Positions 34,442-43,499 of a stretch of 64,000 bases of DNA are shown piece by piece; within the stretch, counting starts at the first letter, position 1; each line of letters starts with the position of its first letter. Origin of the DNA: Bremia lactucae (taxonomy: Eukaryota > Oomycota > Peronosporomycetes > Peronosporales > Peronosporaceae); contig NC_090617.1 in the NCBI RefSeq assembly GCF_004359215.1, positions 3,436,115 through 3,500,114 on the forward strand. The letters are read 5' to 3'. Under the pieces are notes generated by a model. It did no database searches and had not been told where the DNA came from. It saw only the letters and a list, made by a program, of their open reading frames with translations. A program made the translations under genes and the position numbers.

Positions 34442-34751
34442 ATGCTTTCAAGAACAATTTGTTGGTTGTCAAGAAATGCTCTACTATCAAATGTGCTGTT
34501 AATTAGGAAATCGTAACTTTAAAGCATTGGTCTAAAGTTACGATTTCCTAACTTTAGACCAATGCTTTAAAGTTACGATTTCCTAATTAACAGCACATTT
34601 GATACACAATCGTAACTTTAAAGCATTGGTCTAAAGTTACGATTTCCTAACTTTAGACCAATGCTTTAAAGTTACGATTTCCTAATTAACAGCACATTTG
34701 ATAGTAGAGCATTTCTTGACAACCAACAAATTGTTCTTGAAAGCATTCACG
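34437..34751. repeat. 315-bp palindromic element (MITE-like) with 104-bp arms
   Basis: By eye the first 104 bases (34437-34540) are the perfect reverse complement of the last 104 (34648-34751). The outer ends read CGTGAATGCTTTC and GAAAGCATTCACG. The 107-bp centre contains further inverted copies of the inner part of the arm (TAAAGTTACGATTTCCTAA and its complement), so the whole can fold as nested hairpins. It is flanked on both sides by ATG, consistent with a 3-bp target duplication. The right-hand ATG is the start codon of the methyltransferase gene. Confidence 0.9.
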
Positions 34752-36106
34752 ATGTCGTTCATTATGACCGGTTGCAAAGTATCCATTCCGACTCGCTTAG
34801 TTCAATCATGCTTGTTCTCAATCTCATCCACCAAACGTCAATGGACTTCTCCTTCCTCTGGATCACGCAACGTAAAGTCGCCACGCTGGGGAGCTTCGCA
34901 AAGTCGCAAACATGACCCTTGGCGCAATAAGGAACGCCGTCCTCCGCTTCCAAGTACAAGTAACAACAAGAACATTCCCGAAATAATAGGAGAGGGAGTC
35001 TATGGTCTACACAGTGTACTGCAGGCACTGGAATGCGGTCACCGAAAGACCCACGCATTGTATGTCCGAGAAAAGGCCACACTTGGCCAGCGCATGCAGA
35101 AGAAAAAGGAGGATTCACAAGCCCTCGAGCGTATTAAAGACCTGGCCACAGCGATTGATCTACCGGTCCATTCGACGACCAAATGGATGCTCAATCACAT
35201 GACCGGTGATAAACCTCATCAGGTCCGTCTTCCTTTTCCAAAATTTGGAATGCATTATGCTTATTTTTCTAAATTTATGCTTTGTAAGGGAGTCGTCTTA
35301 GACGCAGCTCCCATTCAACTTAACGAATTCGTTCCTGGAGCCCCATCGGGTAAGAAATGCAATACATTCTGTAGCATGTACGCAATGTTATAACATTTCA
35401 GTAGACTTTACAAAGTCAGAGAAATCGCCCGTGATTTTAGTGCTCGATGAGATTCACGATCCTCAGAATTTTGGAGCAATTCTTCGGTCAGCTCACTTTT
35501 TGGGCAGTTTTGCTCTTGTCGTGAGTGATCAAAACAGCGCGCCACTATCTCCTGCAGTCTCCCGTGCTTCAGTCGGTGCGTTGGAAGTTCTGGTTGCCAA
35601 TGTACGTTAAAACGACGCTCGTACGAGTTGATTCTGTATATCGAAACACAAATGATTTTGTTTTGTTTTCAGAATAAACTTTTCAAAGCGAGGGATTTGC
35701 ACGAAATGCTTGCAATTAGTCGGGACTTTGGGTGGCATATTGTTGGTGCAAGTACCGGTTCCAATTCGATTACGTCGACCAAGCTATCAGGCCGTTGTCA
35801 ACCCACGATTCTTGTCATGGTATCTTCCACTACTTTTCAGCTGCTATGTCGAATACAATGGACTCATTCTTAAAAATTTAATGTCACGTAGGGAAATGAA
35901 CACCGTGGTCTTCGAAAGGGAATTCGTGAATGTTGCGAAGAGATCGTGATTATTCCAGGTGCACACGTGTTTCTAGTTAAGACAATATTCAAAGACGTAT
36001 GGCTTACATTGATTCCGTGACAGGTCAAACAACAGACACGCACGTCGACTCCCTTAACGTCAGCGTTGCTTCTGCCATTTTGCTCTATGAGCTCTTACAT
36101 CATTAA
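34752..36106 (+). CDS. MRM1: TrmH/SpoU-type rRNA 2'-O-ribose methyltransferase, probably mitochondrial (MRM1-like)
   Basis: Six exons: 34752-35222, 35289-35349, 35402-35601, 35673-35819, 35892-35958 and 36024-36106, giving 342 aa. The introns are 66, 52, 71, 72 and 65 nt, all GT-AG, and the frame is kept at every junction. The N-terminus (about 60 residues) is Arg/Ser/Lys-rich with few acidic residues, as in mitochondrial presequences. Then come the substrate-binding domain (GEGVYGLHSVLQAL) and the linker HQGVVLDAAP. The three SpoU SAM-knot motifs follow: NFGAILRSA (200-208), GNEHRGLRKG (294-303) and LNVSVASAILLYELL (326-340). This fold transfers a methyl group from SAM to a ribose 2'-OH; yeast and human MRM1 modify a large-subunit mitochondrial rRNA guanosine. 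The first codon touches a palindromic insertion, which may affect its promoter. Confidence 0.9.
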
Positions 36107-36154
36107 ACGCAATCAAAGCTTTCTCTTGAAAATCTTTTGCTGGGAGCAATTACC

Positions 36155-39100
36155 TCAGCGTAATGTTTGTGTGATCGACACAAGTACAGAAGCCGATATT
36201 GCTGTATACATTTGAGCACCGCTGTCTTTAGAATCCAATGTGCTTGGCTACTCATAACATCAAATGAATTATTGTCTCAACGTCGTATATAACAGAACGT
36301 GTGCATGCTTACATCATCCATTCCAGGAAGTCGGGGGTGTCCTAAGCACACGGCCATGGTGAATCTTGTTGGATCTGAAAAGGGGGATACCGTCAAAGTG
36401 ATCGTGTAGTCGACCAAGTGTTTTCGTGGACCTTGATATTCGACGTTTGCTAATGGCACGTGATGATACGCGACGTCACCATTTGAAAGCACACTCTTGA
36501 CATAAATCTGAAAACTATTGCGCATATTTGTCAATACGAATTGAATCCGTTGCTTAAATGGCACATGCGCTGTAATTTTTCGACATTTCGGCTTTAGAAG
36601 TCGATGACTTGTTGGTTCGATGATCGATGCATGCGCTGCAGCTATACAGCGATAATGAAAACATTCTGTATCACTAGCTGGTGTACAACGACCGATTGCA
36701 GCCGTTACGAGTGCAGTGGGCCACGTCTTGAAAACGCAAGCGACAAAAGCGCGCTTGAGATCATTTAACGAACAATGACATGACAATGTTTCGGATGAAA
36801 ACCACTGTTTCGCTCCATACTGGCTGTCGCACATGAGTGCATTCAATTCAGCAGCTTCTTTATTTCTCCGTTGTATGTTTTCCGTAAGAAAGTCAGAATT
36901 ACGAGCGTTTTGCAGCAATGCGACTACGAGTCCTAATCGGCCAAGCGCTATCAGCTACACGCAGGGAGAGAATAGAGCGTTAGTCGTACGACAGTCCACA
37001 TTCGTATGCGGTCAGTACTACCTGTAACAATTCAATACGAGGCGAGGCGTTCAAGGCGTACGCTTTTACGTACACGGCAGACGCTACGTCGATCAGCTCT
37101 TGACACTTGTTTCGCATTTCAAGAGGTAGCTGCAGACTTGTAAAGGCTTTTGCTTCGTCCAAAGGGTGATAGTCTTCACTGGTATTGTTCGTATGTCCAG
37201 TGCTTACACTTGGACTCGTGCTAAGCATGACCGACATCGATGCATACTTAAGCGGGATCGGCGCATGCGATACTGACGCCTTTAAGAACGAGCGTACGTG
37301 CTGGCGAAGACCAATCAAGCAATCGACAAGTTGAAAAGGAGCATCAAAGCTATCTCGACCTAACGCTGGCCGAAGTTGACGGATCTAAATGCATACAAAC
37401 GATACAGCAATGAAAAAACGACCAAGGCTTGATGGAAGTAGCATAGCTTACCGCTTTGAAAGACTCGAGAAAACTTTCATCGGAAGGAGGGAGTCGAAGA
37501 ATGTTCATTGATACTGCGATTCGTGAAGATACGCTAGATGCGTGCATTGTTGACGTCGAATTCTTGAGGAAAAACAAGCTCGATTTCGAGGAGGGTCTAG
37601 TCTTGACAGTTCTGGTCTTGGAAAAAGGATCGAGGAGAGATATCAAGACTTGGCCCGTGCGTTTTAGAAATTGACACTGTCCACTGCGTTGAACTTCTTG
37701 TCTCACGCGGTCTAACAAAACATTATCGGCTTGTAGCCCTTTCAAGCACTTTGTTCCAACCTTTTGTACGGCCGTGAGAAATTGGTGCTGCCAGCAATCC
37801 CACGTAATGTTCCCTTCGTTTTCCTTTTCCAGACACTTATTGTCCTTCCATGTCAAAGTCGCAATTTGCAATACATAATCGACAAATCGCTCAACAGTCC
37901 AAGCACTTGATACATCACAGTATTGTAGCACATGCAACGTTTCGACACTATCGCAGCTCGAGTGCGTACCGTTAAAACTCAATAACGAGCTCACATCAGC
38001 GCTTGATATGATAAAATCGGTCGGCGTTCTTAATACATGTCGACACGTAAATAAACGACGCAACGAGTTGATCAATACTTGACGCAACGACAAGGAACGA
38101 CCTCCATTGACACGAGCGAGGACATCAAAGTGAGCAGTGATCGTGCGTTCCAATACGTGTTGACTCCATCGTGCGGTACAAGCATTAGGACTGATCGACA
38201 CTTCACTTAATCGAGCAATCGTGCGCGAAGCTTCCATTGCCACGTCTTCGTCAAGGTCTTCTAAGAGTGACAAGAGCACCCCACTCGACATCATCCGTCG
38301 CGTTTTTCTTTCAACAGCTTCCTGTGGTTCATCCTCAATCGTTTCATCCACTTGAGTCTTCACCAGCGCATGCTCCACCACGTCGGTAGCAAGCACAGAA
38401 GCCATGCTACGCATACATTTCGCAATTTCTGCTCGTACTAGACGTTTCGACGTATTGTTTCCAGCCAAACACAAGACAAGAAAGACTTTTTCAGAAAGAA
38501 TTCGTGTCTCGTTTAAAGTTCGTATGAATTGGCGACTTGTAACTTCATTTTCAAGATTTGAATTTGCAACCGCCACAAGTACTTGAGCACTTAGAATTCG
38601 GACCTTGTCACTTTGTGCACATAGCACGAAATTTACCAATTGATCGAATTGAGAGGCAATAGCTGTATCATGGAGTGGCGTCTCGAAGGCAAATACTTCT
38701 CCTTTCTCGTGTAGTTGTAAATATCCACGTAAACAAATTGCTTGCATGCCACTATCGTGGTCTTGTACACATGTTGCTAGTAAAGACTTGAGTGGCTTGA
38801 ATTTTTGAGTGAGTAAAAGGCAGTCGACAACGATTGAAAGCATGTTTCGACGGAGCTTGAAATCGTCGCTAATACTCATACACTCCATGAGCTGCTCGCC
38901 CATAGCATCGACCTGGATCATGGGCTCCACAACTCCTGCTTTCACACTTAGTAGTTCGCGAAGTCCACGCAGAATGGCACTGACAACAATCGCACCACTA
39001 CTTTCAGTGTTCTGAGTCATCGTTCCTTCGTGCTGCGTCGCCGATTGGGTCTGATTTTGCAGTAAAAACGAAAATAAAAAATCAATCGCTGCTGTGGATT

Positions 39101-39398
39101 CCACGCTGGGCGACGCGGCATACGAGCTATATTGTAATAAAAGACGGGCTTGTAAATGCGGGTCGGAAGTGTTCTGCAATTGAACACGAATGGCGTCTAG
39201 CGCAACCATTGAATGCGCTTGCGAGCTCTGTTCTGTAGTTGATGCAGGGAATTGAGAGGTATAGGTGGTCGAATTCGCTGCTGGAGATGAAGAGGATGAT
39301 AGCCGGGGTCGCTTTGAGTCGTGGTCGGCTGCAGAGACCGCGCTGTCGCCGTCTGAAGCTGAGGTGGCCCATTCTCGATCGCGCTTGGACAAGCTCAT
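36155..39398 (-). CDS. INTS4: Integrator complex subunit 4 (HEAT-repeat protein)
   Basis: Exons on the minus strand: 39398-37452, 37384-37022, 36954-36313, and a tentative last exon 36247-36155. The introns are 67, 67 and 65 nt, all phase 0, giving 1014 aa. If the last intron is not spliced, the protein ends at 36277 with 995 aa. The N-terminus is Ser-rich. HEAT-type helical repeats fill residues about 65-430 (LRRNMLSIVVDCLL, DKVRILSAQVLVAVA). The C-terminal beta-rich part (VPFKQRIQFVLTNM, VKSVLSNGDVAYHHVPL) fits the INTS4 C-terminal domain. INTS4 is a scaffold in the cleavage module of Integrator with INTS9/INTS11, acting in snRNA 3'-end processing and transcription attenuation. The assignment is by domain layout and recalled family features; length is close to the usual ~960 aa. 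The gene converges on the methyltransferase with about 50 nt between the coding ends. Confidence 0.75.
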
Positions 39399-39466
39399 GG
39401 TGTAAAGTGATGCTTAAGTAAATAGATGAAGTTGATTTGAATTTGGGACGGTTCTATTTTGAAACG

Positions 39467-39574
39467 TATTTAAGTAATTGAGCATCCCCTTTCCTCATCC
39501 TCTAATGGAGTGTGACTTTCAAAGTCCACCATTCCCTCATCGTCGAGGAAAGGGGATGCTCAATTACTTAAATA
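39467..39574. repeat. 108-bp MITE with 30-bp terminal inverted repeats
   Basis: Ends 39467-39496 and 39545-39574 are inverted copies (TATTTAAGTAATTGAGCATC and complement, continuing through CCCTTTCCTC). If TA is counted as the duplicated target, the element itself starts TTTAAGTAATT, as in Tc1/mariner-derived MITEs. It lies about 70 nt upstream of the INTS4 start codon, on the promoter side. Confidence 0.8.
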
Positions 39575-39689
39575 AAGTAATTAGACCCACCACTCGGGTG
39601 TGGTTCACATTTGTGACCAACCTTGTGTATGTGATGCACATAGGTGCATTCGCATTAGGAATGACGCCTAACTTAAATCCCATTTATTA

Positions 39690-40062
39690 TGGGTAACAAA
39701 TGTGGTCGCCGCCAGATATAAATTTGGCGGCCAAAATCTATTTTAAATTAGCTAGGGTTAGGGTTTTAGATTTAAATAATTAAATAAAGTGCAGTTTCCC
39801 TTTTTGATCTTTAAGCGTCAAGTGCCTTTCTAAGGCTTGCGCATTGATCTATAAGAGATTGAAGCCTTTCTAAGGTATATCCTCTTGGGCACTAGTTGCC
39901 ACTTAGTTCTACGAACCCCTGAATCCCTTGAACTAGGATTCTTAAGCTTTGATAGCGTGTACGACTCCCTAAGTCGTTAAGCCCATTAGTTCAATAGAAA
40001 TAAGTGACTCTCTGAGTCTGAAAGTCTTCCTCTGACATTAGGAGCGAGGTAGCTCCGCGACA
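39690..40062 (+). repeat. LTR (partial) of the chromodomain gypsy relic
   Basis: Its first part (GTGGTCGCCGCCAGATATAA through AGTTGCCACTT) is repeated in inverted orientation at 43150-43375. It ends CCGCGACA at 40062, followed two bases later by a primer-binding-site-like TGGTAGCACTCG. The left boundary was not determined; sequence from 39575 may also belong to the LTR. Confidence 0.6.
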
Positions 40063-40122
40063 CCTGGTAGCACTCGTAGTCAATCTACGCCTGAGTCTTT
40101 ACAAGACTGAATCCTCACGAAA

Positions 40123-42530
40123 ATGGAAGAGGTTCCAGAACTGTCAGAAGGGCAACGTGCCGCTTATGACAAGCTCAAAACCTTGTTTGGGCTTGAACAC
40201 GTGGAATTTATTATCTCCCAGGAACCAGAGGTCCTGTATGCAAGGCTTGAAGCCTTCATGCGATACGAAGCCCCCCTGATCGGCCGGTACATCTATGTAA
40301 CTGATTCAGAGCCGAAGGCTCGACCTCTAGCTGTCAACAAGCACATGGTACCATCTAATAGACCGGAACCCATGGATCTAAGCCTCGTTGAGGAAAGAGA
40401 AGAGGCTTTTTTTAAGCTGTGGAACAGCATAAGAATATCCGTAGATGTTAAATTTACGGAAGCACGAAAAAATTACGTCCGGCCTGTCCCCTACGAAATA
40501 CGCGTAAACCTCGAAAGAGCACCAATTCCGACCTATACCAAAAATCTGGTACGGTGCGGGAAAACGTCGATACCCAGTAGATACAGGGCGCCCTACTGGG
40601 GAATACCTAGGCTCTGTTGAACCTCTAGTAGGTGAGAATAAACAGAACCCAGCCCCTATTAGCTCGGTGTTCAATGGCACAGGGCGAGTGTACAAGCCTG
40701 GCTGCTAGTCTCTCAAGCGACTGTAAAGGGCTTTAATTAGCCGTGGTCAATTTTAATTGACACAGGAGCGTCTTGCAATTATGCTCGACGCCTTTTTCTT
40801 GAAGGAAGTCAACAGAACGTTGAGGTGCTTAAAGCGCATGAAGGTGATACAATCACTGTTCGCTTAGCGACTGGGACTCGTGTCACTATTCCCAAAGTTC
40901 CATTGATTTTAGGTATAAAGTTCTGGACTTTGACAGCATGGAACGCTGTCTCGTCCTTGATTTTGATTCGAGATATAATCTCAGCCTTGGTATGGCCTGG
41001 TTAGAACACCATGAGCCATGGATCGACGCGCAATGTTCCTAGCAAAGTTTTGAAGAGTCATGAACCTACCTTTGCTAGGCAACAAAAGCACTATTGGCGC
41101 GGATCATTGAATGAGTCTGTCAGTATTTTAGACATTGGCATGTCTGAGTTAATATACTCTAATGTTAAAAACATAAATTCTGAGCCCGACTCAGCAGAAA
41201 TAAGTGGAACGGCACGTACTCCGTCGAGTGACACTCGTTCTAATAACGATTCACTGAATGCTGAAAGCATTGTTGGCCTAAGGCTGAATCATCAAGGGTG
41301 CAATATCCCTGGGATACGTGGAATGGAATGTCTAAGTCCATCGAGTGTGGTCGGCCGAGGTGGCGCCGACACTATTGGCGGTTCGCCAGGGCATTTTGGG
41401 TCAAACCCTTCTAATGCACGTAAAGCGGCACGTAAACGTTCGCTGGATTTGGAAGTTGAGTTACCTAACTCCTTGTCGGATGTCAAATTAAGCACATGTC
41501 TTGTGTAGAACCAATACAGGCTAGAAAAACCGGGGACGTTAATGTCCCGGCCTCTAAGAGTTGTAATTTCTCCTCTCCAAGACAGGATGGACACGAAGCG
41601 TGTATACCCTCACAAAGTGATAAGAGTGAGCAATTTCATACGCTTGTAAATGGTGTAACCGGTAACATTGAGGGGGGAGTTAGCCTTGCGGTAATCCTTT
41701 CGTTATATGCTCTTTTAGAGCTAGACGAAATGTCTATTGATGAGTGCCGCCGAAAGGCTAGCAACTTATCTGAGATGGTGGTCATTCGACCTACGATTGA
41801 GTTAAACTCATCGTCACTTCTGGACGAAGCTGTCCTGGATGACACAAAAGTTGCACTAAGTGCGCGGACATCGATCCTTAAAGATCCTACCGATTCATTT
41901 TATTCCTTGATTAAGGAATTCCAAGACGTGGTATGTAATAATCTACCATCTGTTTTACCTCCGGATAGAGGTGTCCGTCATGTATGATATATTTTTAAAA
42001 ATTAAAAAAAATTCAATTGTAAATTGACTTGGTTTCGGGGACTAAATACTGTGTCACACGACAGTGGCCTTTACCAAGGAATTAGTGTGTCGTCATTGAC
42101 GATTTCTTGCGTGCTAAGCACGAGTCTGGAATGGTACGAGAGTGCAAATCTTTTCATTCGACACCGACATTTTGTGTCAAAAGCTGAATGGTGAACGGCG
42201 CATTGTACATGATTGTAATAAGCTTAATGCTGCGACTAGACCAGAAAAAAACCCCAATTCTAAGAAAGGATGTTATTCAGAACAATATGGTGGGATGTCT
42301 AATGTACAGTGCATTGGACTTAGTCGATGGTTACTTGGAAAAACTTTTAAGCGATGTCGTCGTAAGGGCCAATACCAGCATCTGGTGAAGTGGCTAGGGT
42401 ACCTCTCTTCTGTAAACTCTTGGGAGCTCGAGGTACCTCTTCGGCAAGATTACCCATACGCTATTGACGGTTTTGAGCGCCAAGCTCATTGTCAACTCGC
42501 GTCAAACGACGCTTCCCACCACTAGACGTG
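40123..42530 (+). mobile_element. Internally deleted Ty3/gypsy element with chromodomain
   Basis: A gag-like ORF at 40123-40617 (YDKLKTLFGLEHVEF, YARLEAFMRYEAPLIG). A retropepsin remnant at about 40745-40915 has the active site LIDTGASCNYA and later RLATGTRVTIPK. Linker ORFs run at 41011-41985 and end FQDVVCNNLPSVLPPDRGVRH, the stretch usually just before RT. A short RT start lies near 42180 (QKLNGERRIVHDCNKLNAAT). Then the sequence jumps to a C-terminal chromodomain at about 42325-42435 (GQYQHLVKWLGYLSSVNSWE). Most of RT, all RNase H and the integrase core are missing, and stops and frame changes occur. It cannot be autonomous. Confidence 0.8.
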
Positions 42531-42982
42531 GGGATTAGGTGGATCTATTTCCTTTGTGCGGCTTCGATCCATGGTTGTACAGTCAACCGAAGCACTGAAA
42601 TATCGGCTAGACCTTTCTTCGTTTTGTGGCATAAATGCCGAACGTAACTGGCCTTTGATTTTAAGCTTAGCGAATTCGAAGCGAACTCTCCGTTCCAACC
42701 GAACATCACCCCTATCTGCAGACTCTCTGAAATTCCAAATATTACGGAGGCGGCGGGCCCGGTGGACCCAGTTCTCATTTGAGACTTCATCTTCACTCCT
42801 TCTTCGTCTGGAAAGAAAAACGATCGGAATTTCCCTCATGTAGGTCACCGAAGCCCCACGGGCTTAATCACGTAAACTCGTGAGGTGAAGGAGAAAAAAA
42901 AACGAACGGTTAGCTATTTCAGTTCCAACCTCAAAAAGGAATGGTGAACCCCAAACACCAATTCCCAAAGGTTTTACTTTTT
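42531..42982. other. Retroelement-derived spacer
   Basis: Overlapping ORFs on both strands without recognisable motifs. By position it probably includes the 3' tail of the chromodomain element. No gene is supported. Confidence 0.4.
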
Positions 42983-43050
42983 GTCGTTGCGGGTATCGAA
43001 CCGGTGACCTGTGGGATGGCACTGCCATGTCTTAGTCGACAGAGCCACAT
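42983..43050 (-). repeat. tRNA-like (pol III box A/B) sequence, not a functional tRNA
   Basis: The minus strand reads GTGGCTCTGTCGACTAAGAC (box A-like) and, about 35 nt on, ACCGGTTCGATACCCGC (box B, GGTTCGANNCC). The acceptor ends do not pair, the T-stem has mismatches and no seven-base anticodon loop forms. It resembles the head of a tRNA-derived SINE or a decayed tRNA gene. Confidence 0.4.
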
Positions 43051-43150
43051 AGCAAGATTTTTCCACAAACTATTCTTGTCATATCATCCCTTGCTAAATT
43101 CCTCTATGCACACATATGCATAAAGAGCAACACTTTCGATGAACACATCA
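43044..43150 (-). repeat. Copia LTR fragment in inverted orientation
   Basis: The minus strand reads GATGTGTTCATCGAAAGTG...TTTATGCATATG...AGCAAGGGATGAT...GCTATGTGG, matching 47070-47195 (3' end of the copia element) with scattered changes. Confidence 0.65.
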
Positions 43151-43400
43151 AATTTCAAAGTGGCAACTAGTGCACAAGATTATGTACCTTAGAAAGGCTT
43201 CTATCTCTTACAGATCAATGCGCAAGCCTTAGGAAGACAATTTACGCTTTAAGATCAAAATGGGAACTGCACTTTATGTTATTATTTAAATCTAAAAAAA
43301 TACCCTAGCTATTTTTAAATAGATTTTGGCCGCCAGATTTATATCTGGCGGCGACCACACTTGCTACCCATAGTAAATGGGATTTAAGTCACTAACTATT
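43150..43400 (-). repeat. Gypsy LTR fragment, inverted copy of 39690-39900
   Basis: Shares AGTGGCAACTAGTGC, CTTAGAAAGGCTTC, GATCAATGCGCAAGCCTTA, GGGAACTGCACTTTAT and GGCCGCCAGATTTATATCTG with the reverse complement of 39690-39900. Confidence 0.75.
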
Positions 43401-43499
43401 TTAAAATTAGATAAGAGGGTATTTTACCCATAAAGTATTGTACCACAACAACGGTTCCCCGACGGGTGTGTGCCCCATTACACCCTCCCCCATCAGATT

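Noticed and set aside
39745..39780. Telomere-like TAGGGTTAGGGTTTTAG run
   Set aside because: Only two to three imperfect units inside an LTR; a related but degraded version occurs in the inverted LTR copy at 43300. It is part of the retroelement, not telomeric DNA.
42522..42848. 108-aa minus-strand ORF and its overlapping plus-strand partner
   Set aside because: They overlap each other, carry no motif and lie in the tail of a retroelement relic; most likely chance frames.
42983..43050. Functional tRNA gene
   Set aside because: Acceptor arms do not pair, the T-stem is mismatched and no anticodon loop forms, so it is listed only as tRNA-like.
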